Part shown: positions 1-11,900 of the stretch, in pieces
Layout of the letters: every line of letters begins with the position of its first letter
Position numbering within the stretch: position 1 is the first letter of the stretch
Assembly: GCA_949710005.1 (NCBI GenBank)
Contig: OX453274.1
Span: 2,721,655-2,785,654 of the forward strand
Origin: Ricordea florida
Lineage: Eukaryota; Cnidaria; Anthozoa; Corallimorpharia; Ricordeidae
Length of the DNA stretch: 64,000 nucleotides
Direction of reading: 5' to 3'
The notes under the pieces: model-generated
Told to the model about the DNA's origin: nothing
What the model saw: only the letters and a program-made list of their open reading frames with translations
The model's database searches: none
Position numbers and translations under genes: made by a program

Positions 1-124
1 AAAGAGTTTTATTGCCATATGCAAAGAAGAAAAATTTGAAATCCCGAATTTGACATTTAGAACTGAGCTTACTTTGATCAGAGTAGTGAGATTTACACCT
101 GTTGTTTCTCACCAGAATAATGAA

Positions 125-126
<2 letters not shown>

Positions 127-163
<37 letters not shown>
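127..163. repeat. (TAA)n microsatellite
   Basis: About 12 uninterrupted copies of the trinucleotide TAA/ATA. It lies 3' of the PIN4 stop codon, in sequence with no other recognisable feature before position 269. Confidence 0.9.
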
Positions 164-268
164 GTAAAATATCATTATGTACCAGTTCCTGATATCTGGT
201 GGATATTTATACAGAGAGCCACCTTAAGCACATAGTAACCATGTTAGAGTACACCTAAATTATATTTG

Positions 269-606
269 TATAAATCTACTAGCGTTCTATCACAAATGCC
301 ACGTTCTGATTGGCTACGCTACCCACTATCTATAGATAGTGAGTAGCATAGCAGTGTGCCCTTGCTAACAAAATGGCAGCTGCTTCTTCACATTTTCGAA
401 GTGTCCTTGAAGAAGATGTAGACAGTTTACTGGTCGAGGCTGTTCCAGAAAAGACAAAGTTTTGAACGACTAGTAGCTTTGTACTGACAAAGTTTTGAAC
501 GACTAGTAGCTTTATACTGGCGATTTCTATGCATGATAGTTGAATCAGGCTGCACCCTTGTCAACTATCACGCGATAGAAATCTCGAACTCATAATCTAA
601 TTGTTT
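269..606. mobile_element. Short hairpin-ended element, copy 1 (family H1)
   Basis: A second copy of the same sequence lies at 47570-47880. Both open with TATAAATCTACTAG, carry TCTGATTGGCTACG about 40 bp in, then a short hairpin (CACTATCTAT/ATAGATAGTG), then ATGGC followed by GCTTCTTCAC, and close with a large palindrome ending in TAATCTAATTGTT. No protein is encoded. This copy has an internal duplication of about 30 bp around 455-525. The shape is that of a non-autonomous DNA element (MITE-like); the superfamily is not known. Confidence 0.75.
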
Positions 607-756
607 AATAGAAAGGTTTGCAAATCATCCTTCCCACCCCACACCCGTGAATCTTCAGCTCATTTCTACTCCTGTTTGTGTCAAACTTGTTTGCTATACC
701 GCATTGCTTTCATATATAACGAAGAGCTTCAAAAACCTTAAGTCAATTCCTGTCAC

Positions 757-2682
757 TCATTTCTTCCCTTCAATCATGATTATATGATAACCAAACTTTG
801 TCTTGACTGGTGGGTCTGTATATGATGGTTTATCAACTGTACTTGGAGAAAGTGCAAAAGCAGCATCTTGAAATGGACCTACCTGACAGAGAGCAAGAGA
901 GATATAACTTTAAAGAAAATATATTCACAGATGAACTACCTTGAAGGATTTGAAAACACCTTTGACTGCAATCATTTCTTGGCAGCTGAGGGACTTTTTG
1001 AACACAAGTGCAAAGATCTTGAAAAAAAAAATTGATACCAAACATGATACAACCTTCCACACACCGACAAGTGAGGATTTAATTACTTGCCAGCACATAT
1101 CACACACCATATATGGCCTTGAACAGCTACACTTAATTTAAAAAATTGGCAGACATCATCCCATACAATAACCTTGATATTTTGTATGGTAAAAGTTGGC
1201 ACAGTAAAACTTCATAAGCTATCGTCATTAACTAATCATTACATACCATAGATCCTCGGGTCATCCATCCTAGGTCTCCCTGTAACAATGAAATTACAAC
1301 AAAAATCTCACCTATAAACAACTGCTATATACAGAGCTACATGCACCCTGACAGTAACTCGACAAACAGCTACTGACATTGCTGATTTCAAGCCACTTAC
1401 AGTTTTATGGCTTTATGACAAAAACACACTCAAACAGCAACTGATTCACCTAAAAATGAAACTTAAAGATGGCACCTACCCCTTGTCTTGCTTTATCTTC
1501 ACTGTATGTAGCTGCTACCTCATTGAATTTCTGGCCTTCTTTTAACTTAGCCATTGCTTCCATTGCCTTGGAATGCTTTTCACACAATATGTGACGCACC
1601 TGCATTTGAAGAAACAAAGTAGACAGAGTGCCTATTACTACATGTAATAAATCAAAGATGAAAGGCATCAATGAGAAGTCGATTGGTAATCACTGAGTAA
1701 TCAACTGATTAGTCATTGATTATTAGCGATAATCAATGGGTAATCAATGACTATTCCATAACAAAAAATTTTGTGGCCTATTGATTACTCATTGATCAAT
1801 CACCCATTGATTAGCCATTAAGTAAAAATTTACTATAATGCAGCACATGTCATACAATTTTCTCACAGTTTCTTTGTGATAAAAAATAACATTAATGGTT
1901 TAGACAATAATAATCGTCAAAGAGGAATTGAACATGCAAAGTATTTTGTTTGAAAATATTGTGTCTTATCTATTACTCATCGATTACCTATTTATTACTC
2001 ATTGATTTCATCGATGTAATTGATGTTAACAATTTATTACGTCAGGCTATTAATACTACCATATAACCAGTCTAAATCAAGGTTTTTTTTTAACGCTGTG
2101 TCTATATGTCCGGCAGCCAGACAGAATTTCCAAAATACTGGGTGTCGGGCAGTCGAAATTTTCTTGTGTAATGATTTCAATATCGGTGATTACCCAATAT
2201 AAACATCCATATTCCTTGTCTCCTAGTCCTAATCCTTAACCTAATTGGCATAATCTACCCTGAAAGCGAAGAAAATCAGACTGCCGGACACCGAGTATTT
2301 TGAAAATTCTGTCCGGCTGCCCTCTGAATGCCGGACATACCGACACTTTGTTGTTTTAAAGACGTCACCAAGTATCGCGTTACCTTAACTGAAGTGCCAC
2401 CCTTTTTCGGCTTTCCACCACTTGGCTCATCACCCCCACCCCCTCCTCCTAGGATTGAGTGAACGAAAAATTGGTCTGTAATAATTTACCTTAGTTTACT
2501 CTCCAACAAATCACACATCCGTACATCAAATTTAAAACGCCTGCTATCGTTTTCCACCCAGCCAGTTACCCAGAGTTGTTTCTCGAAGATACAATCTCCC
2601 GTCCGATGGTAAGGTTATACAATGCCGTACCTTTCCCTTTGTCTTGTTTTCCACCTCCTCCCTTTCCTTTCTTTGGCGGCAT
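757..2682 (-). CDS. PIN4: PIN4, parvulin-type peptidyl-prolyl cis-trans isomerase
   Basis: Five exons on the minus strand: 2631-2682, 2384-2448, 1480-1599, 1247-1279 and 757-882. All junctions are GT-AG and keep frame, giving 131 residues, the length I know for human PIN4. Exons 1-2 encode the basic, glycine-rich N-terminal tail ([11 protein letters not shown]), which in the family binds DNA and ribosomal precursors. Exons 3-5 encode the parvulin fold, with VRHILCEKH at the start, [15 protein letters not shown] in the middle and [15 protein letters not shown] at the end. The family isomerises prolyl bonds and is linked to ribosome biogenesis and chromatin. It is divergently paired with GPALPP1 over a 237-bp spacer. 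A TIR element sits in intron 2. Identification is firm. Confidence 0.96.
1680..2030. repeat. AT-rich self-complementary repeat in PIN4 intron 2
   Basis: The motif ATTGATTA and its complement TAATCAAT recur many times in both orientations (for example GGTAATCA, GATTACTCATTGAT and CATCGATTACC). The pieces can pair across 1735-1800 and again with 1975-2030. It is probably a decayed foldback element; no coding content is seen. Confidence 0.5.
2105..2339. mobile_element. MITE-like element with ~50-bp inverted ends
   Basis: The left end TATGTCCGGCAGCC is mirrored by GGGCAGCCGGACAGAATTTT read from the right end, and the pairing continues for about 50 bp (AATACTGGGTGTC against GACACCGAGTATT). The right arm carries a few extra bases. 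The interior is short and non-coding. The element lies in PIN4 intron 2, 45 bp from exon 2. Confidence 0.8.
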
Positions 2683-2919
2683 CTCTTCTATTCTCTCATG
2701 TAACCTTACCAATCTGCCCTAAAAATTACGGAATTTCTTGAAGATTCTTCTGAAAACCTTTTGAAAGAAAGAAAGAATGAATGAAAAGCGGCTTCTGCTG
2801 ATCCTTCCAATGGTACACGTTGTAGTCTACCACGGAATGTCCATCACCGAGTGAAATTCAAAATGGCGGCTGGAGGTATACCAATGAGCAGAAATTAATA
2901 CAGTAGCACTCTTTATAAT
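2683..2919. promoter_or_regulatory. Shared bidirectional promoter of PIN4 and GPALPP1
   Basis: The two start codons face away from each other across 237 bp, so both promoters must lie here or in overlapping 5' UTRs. The interval contains an AAAATGGCGGC site at 2861-2871, the core of a YY1-type element often found just downstream of animal housekeeping start sites, and a CCAATGG at 2807-2813. No TATA box is evident. The ATG at 2864 lies in a short reading frame that stops before the GPALPP1 start, so it is not used as its initiator in this model. Confidence 0.7.
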
Positions 2920-5841
2920 ATGGAGATCGGCCCAGCACTTCCACTACATCTTCTTTCCTCAAGTAAGGAGGACGAGAAAAGTGAATCAGGAAATTCTGAT
3001 GGACCTTCACACAAGGATAAAGGAAGTCATGATCACGAAGATAGACATCCAGAGAATAAGCAAAACAAAAAAGTCACGGATGAATATAAGCCATACGGTC
3101 CACCATTGCCGACTGGTCTTCGAGAAGAAAGCAATAAGACAGAGGATGTCGACAGTGATGAAGATGTAGCTTTTGGGCCTGCTTTGCCACCCGGATTTCA
3201 TAAAAGGACTGAAATTGATAGTTTTAATACTAGTAGAATTATAGGACCAGCGAGGCCACAGTCTGGGAGAAGTAACGGCAGTGAAAGTGATGAAGGAAAC
3301 GCCGATATTATTGGCCCAATGCCACCTGCGTTTTCCGTAAGTATGTTCAAAGGTTTTGTTGCGTTAATTTACAACACTACCGAGGAAAAAACGGGTTATA
3401 CTTTGAGTACCCACAAAAAGATGACGCAAAGTAATATTAAAACAACGAAACAGCTGACATAAAATGACTTCTTACACTGGAGAAACAACCCGCAATCATT
3501 TTTATCCGGTACGTGAAGGAGCAGCTGGAAAAGTGATTCCCACCAAACCAGTACTTTGTACCGTAATTATATACTGGTACACACATTTACTCATGACATC
3601 AATCAGTGTTGATAAAAGTTGTTGGCCAAGAAGTTTTTCTTTCTGGTTACTTAAAAGTTGATATCGATTACTTCACAGGATGCAGACCTCGGGTTTGAAA
3701 GAACCAAATTGGATTTTGAAGCCCGTTCTCTTGCTACAAAACACCATCTGGCCGTGGGCAAGGTGAATAAATGCCAGTAAATGTTTGTAAAATTATGTCA
3801 AAGTGATGATTTTGAAAAATTGAAACAAGGACTGCAGACAACATTAATTTCACTGCAGAATATTTTTTTTTTATAGGGTGGTACAAAGTTAAAGAGGGAA
3901 ACGTGGATGACAGAGCTTCCTTCCAACTTAAGCAAAAACTTTGGTAAGCAAGAAATTATGCTAGTTATTATATGGCTGATTATGCTAGTTATTATATGGC
4001 TGATTCTGAGCACGCAAGATAAGGTGGACCCTGAGTTCTGATTGGCTACCAGAGCATAGAACATACTATTTTTTTCTCTTGGACAATTCTGTCCAAGGGG
4101 GAAATTAAGGCGCCATGAGGTTATCCCTATGTGAAGCGCCAACCCAAAGGCCATACCACAACACTGGGAACTACATTCCCTACTCTTTACAATCAGTGTG
4201 TGGGTTCTTGAACATCCCACTAAGTTAGTTTCATGAACAAGGGTTGTGAGACAGGACCTACAGTTTATCATGCTTATCTAAGAAGACAAGAATGTCTAAC
4301 CATTTGCAGATGTAATTACAAAGGCAGCACTTTCTCTTCAGATATTTAAATACCGGAGTGTTGATCTGGCCAGGGTTTGAACCAGTGACCTTCTGCACGG
4401 TAGTCCGGTGCTCTACCAACTGAGCTAACCGGTTGGCTAGATGAGCCTCTATTGCCCACTTGGGATTTCCTTTGGATCAAGCACTCCAGAGTACTTGATT
4501 TCCTCAATCCTTCTCTTGTGTATTAATTTATAAATGAGTTTCAGAAAATGTGAATCTTTACTTGTAAGGGCGCTATATATTCTTTTCCACCCTCTAGGAA
4601 GTAATGTTTTCTTTTCTGAATCATGCAACTTAATCCATTACTTTGTGTCCTAAAATTCATTTCCTTAGGCATAGGAACAAACAAAATTGTAAGTTTAATC
4701 AATAAACTCATTGATCTTAAAACAATGTTACAAACCAATTTGACATTAATTTGTTCTTAGGGTTGGGACCTCGAAAGTTCCGTGCTCGTGCAGTAGAGGT
4801 AGGAGATCAATCAGTTTGGAGCGACACCCCATCAGAAAAAGCCAGAAAGGTACATGAATTGCCAAAAAGCATAAATTTTAAATTTAATCTCATTAAACCA
4901 AATGTATTTCATTTATTAGAAGGCATTCAAATAGTTGAATTATATGAAGGTTCTCTATGTTTTGATTATACCCACTCTAACTTTTGGTTTTACCTTTGAT
5001 TTCAATATTCTTTTCAAGCTGAAGGAAGGTGAAAAGGGCTGTAAACATTCTGCTGATGAGGAGCAAAAACAAACTCCATGGGAATTAGCAAGAGACCAAG
5101 AGATGAGTCAGGAGATTCAGCATTACAATGTAAGCCGAAATTAGTGTTTTACAAATGATTTTCAAAATCCATTAAATAACATAAAGCTTCATGAAGAAAT
5201 ATTTAAGAGCAATTTGAATTTTTATGTTGCAAAATGTTAGTAGCAATCACAAGGGCAGTCACACTACTTAGCTGATCCTCATACAAAGAAGAACCACATT
5301 GCTGAGTTAATGCCATTGCATTAGCATACATGCACCTTAATATATAGTACATGCGCAAGCGTAGAATGTAGGTGGACTGAACTTCGCTTTCTTCTAGAAA
5401 CGACACAGAGGTGAATCATTGATGGATATGCACAAGAAAAAGCTTTCCAAAGAAAAGGTAGGCGAAGAGAGAAATGTAATAGTTGTACATTATTTTGCTG
5501 ATATATTAGTGTTTGCCAATTATTCATCACACCTACATGTACTAGTAGTCCTGCTTTCCAAGACTAAAGATTTCTAGTTTTTTTTTGTTTGAAAAGCATG
5601 CACACACGCAAACCCCCTTTCCCAAAAGACAATTATTATATTTCTTTGTAATAACATTGGTGACTTCCTTATCCTGAAGAGTGAAGCAAAAATTAAAGCT
5701 GTAGAAAGAAGACCTTTTGACAGAGATAGGGATTTGAGTGCACCTCAAATGAATGCAGGACAAAAGAAATCAGTCATCGAGAAGTCCAAACAACTTGGAT
5801 CAAGGTTTCAAAATGCCAGATCGGGATCATCATATCTCTAA
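2920..5841 (+). CDS. GPALPP1: GPALPP1, GPALPP motif-containing protein 1
   Basis: Seven plus-strand exons: 2920-3336, 3679-3762, 3877-3943, 4761-4849, 5019-5129, 5398-5457 and 5680-5841. Frames join throughout and give 329 residues, close to the ~340 of the human protein. The first exon carries the defining repeats: GPALPLHL near the N-terminus, then GPPLPTG, GPALPPGFHKR, GPARP and IIGPMPP, embedded in acidic serine-rich sequence. Later exons match the conserved C-terminal region: RETWMTELP, NFGLGPRKFRARA, SVWSDTP, RGESLMDIHKKK, RPFDRDRDL and the SRF(Q) end. The family is nuclear and poorly understood; no catalytic domain is known. An AATAAA at 6141-6146 fits its 3' end. A SINE lies in intron 3. 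Confidence 0.95.
4115..4440 (-). mobile_element. tRNA-derived SINE in GPALPP1 intron 3
   Basis: Read on the minus strand, the head has a polymerase III A box (TAGCTCAGTTGGTAGAG at 4409-4425) and a B box (GGTTCAAACCC near 4373-4383) spaced as in a tRNA, followed by a body containing GGTTAGACATTC, GTAGGTCCTGTCTCACAACC and GGGATGTTCAAGAACCC. I recognise this head-plus-body layout from cnidarian SINEs. It is not a functional tRNA: the acceptor stem does not pair. A related body fragment (GATGTAGTTCCCAGTGTGGTG) occurs near 12126. Confidence 0.7.
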
Positions 5842-5886
5842 TATTATAGAATGCTTTGAAATTTTTTACAACCTGTCCTTTGATTT

Positions 5887-6063
5887 AAAACCCTTTCACT
5901 CGCAAATGTAGCTACTCTTAACAATCGGAATCTTGAGGAAATCATTGTATTGACCACTTCGAATAATGTTGATATAGCACTTGTTTCTCTATACTGAAAT
6001 GTCAGAAAGTCTATACCACTCAGTAAAGAGGATCACTACGCAGATCTTGGCAGTGAAAGGTTT
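5887..6063. mobile_element. MITE of the CCCTTTCACTC family, copy 1
   Basis: The left end AAAACCCTTTCACTCGC is mirrored by GGCAGTGAAAGGTTTA on the right. The same terminal motif bounds elements at 14464-14615 and 21969-22378. It lies in the 3' UTR region of GPALPP1, upstream of the AATAAA at 6141, so it is probably transcribed with that gene. Confidence 0.6.
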
Positions 6064-6140
6064 ACAGTCTGATACAATTATTGTTCATTTTGTTAGACTT
6101 TTACCAAGTTTTGTACATGCATGTCTTCTTTATAACAGTC

Positions 6141-6146
6141 AATAAA
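6141..6146 (+). terminator. Probable GPALPP1 polyadenylation signal
   Basis: AATAAA on the plus strand, 300 bp after the GPALPP1 stop codon and the first canonical signal there. Confidence 0.6.
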
Positions 6147-6294
6147 AGAACACTCAGACACTCGGCTTTTTTTTAATAGTGTGGATAATTATTAAATAGA
6201 TAGTTTATTTGTGTAGGATAAGGCTATGGGCTATACTGTGCACACTTCAGTTATTATATACTATTTGTAAAATGCCACTGCTGTTGCATATTGT

Positions 6295-6700
6295 ACTTTA
6301 TTATATGGCTACAATGGTATGTGGGCTCTGATTGGTTACTGAGCAGGCAAGATTTTCTTGTAACGACCAGCCATTATGAAAATTTTTCTTAAAAATTTTT
6401 TTTCCTTCAATATAGACAAAAGGTGTCTCATTTTCAAAGAAAATGGTTCTTCTGTCACTTCTGGTTTTGATCATATGGTCAGGTGTGTTGCAGTTCAGTG
6501 AAAATGGCCTCACATGACCTATTTCAGTGTTAAAAAGGCCATATAACAAATAACCTTTTAACCTTCTCTGTTCAGTCATTACAAGGAAATCTCAGACCTT
6601 GGCCATCACTTTATTGAGCTCACTATTGCTCAGTCTATACATCAAGGCCTCGGTCCGAGATTTCCCTGTAATGACCTCACTCTCGGTTAATAAGTAGTAT
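6295..6700. repeat. Interspersed repeat with CTCTGATTGGTTAC module
   Basis: A plus-strand CTCTGATTGG at about 6328 and the tail CTCACTCTCGGTTAATAAGTA at about 6678-6698 also occur elsewhere: the tail recurs at 61517-61538 as CTCACTTTCGGTTAATAAGTA. The interior contains complementary pieces AAGGAAATCTCAG and CGAGATTTCCCTGTAATG. No gene is evident. Confidence 0.5.
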
Positions 6701-6869
6701 ATAATTTTTTTTTTCTTTCTGTACACTCTACCTAATGTTACAAGATTTTTTGGCTAGAACATTTAAGGAGTGCTATTGTTAGAAGCTGTAATATATTTTG
6801 ATATCCTAACATAGTATTTAAAAGTTCCTTCTACTAAGTGTAATCATTATGACAGCAGAGGTTTGGTTT

Positions 6870-7470
6870 ATGCACGTATCATCGGCCATCCCCTGGGGGG
6901 GGACCCCGGGCAAATACAGCTTTGTATGGGGACTTATACGGGGGTTTGAACGATCATTTTACCCTGCATGTGGGGGAAATGAGGGAGGTTTGGTTTCTGA
7001 AAGCCCTGCAACCCGGGGAAAACAGGGGACTTCGTAAAAGAAATAGGTCAATTTCAAGTGGTCTTACATCAACGACATAAAGACCACTGTACAGAAGAAC
7101 GCAGGTTTACCTTCTCGTGGAAAATGGCGGACTGCGTGAGCTCAGGTATTGTTATGTAAATCCATTTCCATCGTGTTATTCCTTATATTTGCTGCTTCAG
7201 ATATTACAATGGAAGACAATTGACTAACATTGGACTTTTGTTTTTCCTTTTACAAGTTGATTGCGTGTCACCAAAAGATGATATCAACGCCACTTCCTCG
7301 TCCGGAATGTTCAATATGATCCCCATCTGGGAGGGGGGATTTCTCAACTTTGCTTGCTCTGTGTCCCCTTCAAGGAGGGGGAAATCAAGAACTTCGACAG
7401 GATCCTGTACAAAGTCCCCTCCCTTGCCCGGGGTCCCCCCCCCCCAGGGGATGGCCGATGATAGGTGCAT
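6870..7470. repeat. Inverted repeat pair CATCGGCCATCCCCTGGGG
   Basis: The left arm begins ATGCACGTATCATCGGCC at 6870; the right arm ends GGCCGATGATAGGTGCAT at 7470. They are complementary over about 45 bp, running into G/C tracts (GGGGACCCCGGGCAA). This is either one ~600-bp terminal-inverted-repeat element or two copies of a shorter one facing each other. The middle (7040-7260) looks unlike the arms and contains a start-codon context and splice-like sites, treated separately. Confidence 0.7.
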
Positions 7471-8976
7471 TACATGTGAGAGCAAGATTATTACTTTGTA
7501 GTTACAATAATTATATTTGTATATGATCCTAACTGTGAACAGTAACCCAATGCTAGACTCAAATAAAATCTGCATAATAATAGAGCTGTTGGTATTACAA
7601 CTTACAATAAACCCAACTGGCAGGAACCAGACAACTTTCTACATTACTGATCACCACAACAAACAACATAACACTACAAAATACCTACAACTTTCATATG
7701 AAATGCAGCTGTCTTTTTCAGGTCAGTAAGTCTCTTGTACATCCCCTCCCCATTTTTTCCGTAGGGAGGGGCGGTAGAGAGCAGTTCCCAAAAAAACATC
7801 CTACCCACAAATATCCCAATTCCTATATACAGATACACTTAAAGTGCGCTTCACACTGACAATCTAAACATATGAAATTTTAAGATATGAGGCATTTACA
7901 TAAAGCACTCTTACAATAAATATTGAGTCATGTAAAGGGACTTTTTCAGTCACTGATCAACAGTTTAAAACTCGCCAGACAGATCACTCTAGATACTATG
8001 TGAATAAGTGAATATAATAAGCAAAATATAATTACAATATGCCTGTTTCTGAACATTTCATATTAACCAAATACTTTGTTTAAATAAATTCAAACAAATA
8101 TGTATTCATTTTTAAATATAAAAGATGAACACTTTTTATAAATACTAATCTTAAGTAATGGTAGCACATCTACATTTTTAGTGATGAGTACATCTTGGAC
8201 ATCTCTGACAAAATAATGCACACTTTGTATCAACTTCAAGCAAACAAAAAAGGTTTTCCCTACAGCTGGGCCACTGTTAATCACAAACTTCTACCTTATT
8301 TGTACTTAATTTCGCACGTCATTAATTTAATGATTTTCGCAATTGTCAAAAAATCGTGAAAATTAAAGCCTCACAAATAAAAATTCTCATAAAATTTACA
8401 CACATGAAATTAAATACCATGGTAAGAATTTTGAATCACAAAAAACTTCATAAACATGATCAACAAAAACATGTACAGCTTATGTATCAACATATATAAT
8501 AAATTTTTCACTGGTAAGCTCCATTTTGTATCTGTCTTGTGATCAGTAAAGGTAATTTGCAAAAATTTCACATGAATATAATGAAACTCTAGCTACTCAT
8601 CTTCATCTGAATGACGAGCAAATCCCTCAGAATATCTTCTGTGCACTCGTCATAATTGCCATTATTTGATTCCTTGTAATTCTTATTTACAAGTTTCTTG
8701 TAATGCTCCAACAGTGAAACATTCCTCAAGGTGGGGTCATGTTCGATAATTAATAATTGATAATTTTCCAGTGATGTTGATGTTGACCTGCAACTCTCTG
8801 TTCTCAAACCAATTCATGCAACTTGGATCATTAGTATGTACAACCATTAAATTTTGTCTTGCTCTGAAGGCAGACAGTCAAGTGCAAAAAGATGGAAGAA
8901 GGCTGGTGTAACTAATGCTGTTAGTGCCTCGGAGAAACGTCCATTGGAAGATCCCTTTGAAGAACTGGATGTTTAG
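7124..8976 (+). CDS. Possible small plus-strand gene, incomplete model
   Basis: Three pieces suggest a gene. A short first exon 7124-7145 (MADCVSS) follows AAAATGGCG and ends at a GT donor. A second exon from 7257 follows a good pyrimidine tract ending TTTTACAAG and continues in frame (VDCVSPKDDINATSSSG). A terminal exon from about 8874 (after GAAGGCAG) to a stop at 8974-8976 encodes [19 protein letters not shown] and ends EDPFEELDV, followed by AATAAA at 9063-9068. The end of exon 2 and any middle exons were not found, and I do not recognise the product. The terminal exon lies within an intron of the opposite-strand RASA gene. It could instead be chance plus repeat-derived reading frame. Confidence 0.3.
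8292..8315. repeat. Left member of inverted 23-bp pair flanking two terminal exons
   Basis: TACCTTATTTGTACTTAATT and the following TTCG match, in reverse complement with one difference, the sequence ending at 9210. Adjacent sequence (GATTTTCGCAA) is also partly shared. The pair encloses the last RASA exon (minus) and the putative plus-strand terminal exon. Confidence 0.65.
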
Positions 8977-11900
8977 GAACATTGTGGCCTCTAGGACAAT
9001 ATAAACCTAATCTTAACTTGTTCCAGTTTGTTAAGAAAGGTTGTAGTTGAGACGTTTTTTGAAAATAAATGACATTGACAACGCTTTCACCTAATTTAAT
9101 GGTCTTTTATCATTTTCCCTCATCAAAATCACGGAAATAAAGCTTCGCAAAATACAGTCTTGCGAAAATCACAAAATTAAGTACACACGAAATTAAGTAC
9201 GAATAAGGTATTCTCGTTTTTGTTTGAATTACCATAGTTTGTTCTATACTTTGACAGCATAAAGAGGATTTGATAAAAACAGTTAAAAAGAACAGAACTA
9301 AGCATATTTTAGGCCCACTCTAGATTCACTGTTGCTGCAAAAGGTTATGACAGTGTAGCTAAAAAACCTAACAGCACTTCGATTCAATCAATTAAAAGAA
9401 AAAAATCAGAGCAGCGAAAGGTTGCACTCAATGCTGTAATCACATTAGGTGCATCCTGATTGGTTCATTAGGATGTGTGCATCTGTTGTAATCGCTTTGG
9501 GTTTGGTTTTGCAACAGTGATTAAGCTTTAAGTGAACAATTGTTTCATTCAAGGTTAAACAAATACTATTTTACCTGTCACATTCAATGCCCAGTTACAC
9601 CAATCACAAATGACCTTAAAATATTTCTTCTTAAATACACTGTACTGTTTACTACAAAAAACACTCTTTTAAAAGATTTTCAGGCATGAAAAAATTGGCT
9701 TGTGGTTCTTCACTCTGAAATAACAACAAAAGCTTTTTTTTTTTCAAAGAGGCAGTGCCATGGCATTTGAGTCACTATAAGTCAAAGAAAAAATATTCAG
9801 ATTAACAGTCACCTAGCTGGTAAATCTTGGAGTATTTCACATTCACTCAATTACGTTTCCAGCTACATTTCACCCGGAATAAATTACAGATGGTACAATG
9901 AAACATTTACAATACCATTTTTAAGTTTACCCCTTAAATTATAAAAATATATTTCCACTAACTTTAATCTGTATATTTTTCTGTAACCCACAAGAAACTT
10001 CACTCTTGAAATATACTGCAAATAAACCAACTGACTGTAGAAAAATTGAAGTTTAGTTAGTATAATTCCCATGTCACTGCTCCTTTAAAACAACTTTCAC
10101 CACAGCAGAACACATTTAATGTACAAAATAAGCTGCAACTTAACTTTAAGTTAACTACTGTAGAATTAAATTACGTCGAAATAAATCTGGAGATTCCTGT
10201 GTAGGTCCCCATGGACACTTCCTATAACAAAAATGAAGATATCATAGATGTTAAACATACAGTATGCCTTTTGCTGATGTTGTGGTTCAATTTTACTCTT
10301 GGTTTAAATTTTACTTTCCTTTGTTTCAAACTCATTACTGTACATTACCATACCGAAAAACAAAGGAAAATACAATTTAAACAAAGAAAAAATTAAACCG
10401 CAACATGGACATCTACATACAATGCACACATAATTCAATTAACAAATTAGAAGACTGTATGGAACTTTAAAGCAAGCATAATGACACCAGTAACAACATC
10501 AGTAACATTACATAAAGTAAAGTAAAACTTTATTTAAACAGGGTAGCCCATTCAGCTCAAAGGCTGGTATCCATGGAGGCACTGTATAGATAACATTAAG
10601 TTAAAAATACGAATTCATGTACACTTTAAAAACTAAGAACTACGTTAGAAATCTATTTACAATACTTAATACTAAGAGACAATCAACTCGTGGGCAACTC
10701 ATTAAAAATTTTCGCTCCACTGAAAAGAAACGTGTTTTTCCCAAAATTTGATTTCACCCTAGGTAACAATAACCTACTGCTCTGCCTGGTAGAATAGCTA
10801 TGAATGTTCGAAAATCTGGTAAAAAATGCCAAAAAATAACTTGGGGCTAACAGGGCCAGCTGTATGCTTTGTGCTAGGGGCCCATAAATTTGCTTGCAAA
10901 AAAGCTGTTCTAGGACTTGCAGTAAAAGCCTTCAAACTTGATTAGATCTCTTAAGAGAAACATTGGACATGGAGAGTGTCAACCAATCTGTTTGACAATA
11001 TACATTGGTATTGGGAGTGATGCACTTAGCATAGTTTCAGACCAAGGACTTGATTAAGTCAACTTACTTGCTGCCATGTCGTGTAAGTCTGTTAGTAATT
11101 TTACGATGTTGTTTATGCTCCTGCTCCAAACTGATAATATGTGATTGAATCTCATTAATAGTAGCTAACTTTTGTCTCAACATCTCTTCATTTGTTCCTT
11201 CTGCAGAACAGTTCTCACATTGACTCTCACATTCAGCTGCAATTACAAAATTAAAACAATTATTTTTTTATTTACTTTAAACATGGTTTGTTCTTACGCA
11301 ATCTATCAGTGTTGTGCAATTCCTTAAAAACAAAGCCAATTGACCTCAAGGCATTTCTTAAGAGGCTCAAATACACAAAAAATGATTTGATTGTGGCAAG
11401 TTATACCACGTGCAATGAGAGAATATAATATTATACATTGTTATACACCTAGACTTTCACAAAATGAGCACTGTGATTGGTTGATTTTTGGTCACGTGCT
11501 CCTGATCAAGTCCTCGAGTCCTGATGTTTCCCTCGACTGTGTCTCGGGAAACATCAGGACTCTCGGGAAAGCAAAACAAACTGTTTCCCTCGGTGCCATA
11601 CATTAAGTGTATAGTGTAAAGAAGCTGACATTCTAAGGCTTGCCCTTGAGTTCTTACTGGCAATTCTCATAAGGCTCAAAGTGGTACGTTTATAACTTTT
11701 AAAGTGAAAATAAATGGTAAAAGGAAACAGCTCCTGTGTAAACTTTTCATTTAATTTACAGTTTTCATCTTATTAGCAACAATCATATTTACCAGTAGCT
11801 GGATGAGGAGAACCAACTTACCTTGCAATTCATCCATTTTGTCCAGGTTTATCAGAAACAAAGAATGTATTCTTTCAATTTCTCGGTCACAGTCAATAGC

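Noticed and set aside
4363-4430. Functional tRNA gene
   Set aside because: A and B boxes are present, but the acceptor stem does not pair and a SINE body follows.
7204-7575. Minus-strand frame of 123 codons
   Set aside because: It runs through the inverted repeat; its IPWGGGTPGK peptide is simply the translated repeat end, also seen on the plus strand at 6888.
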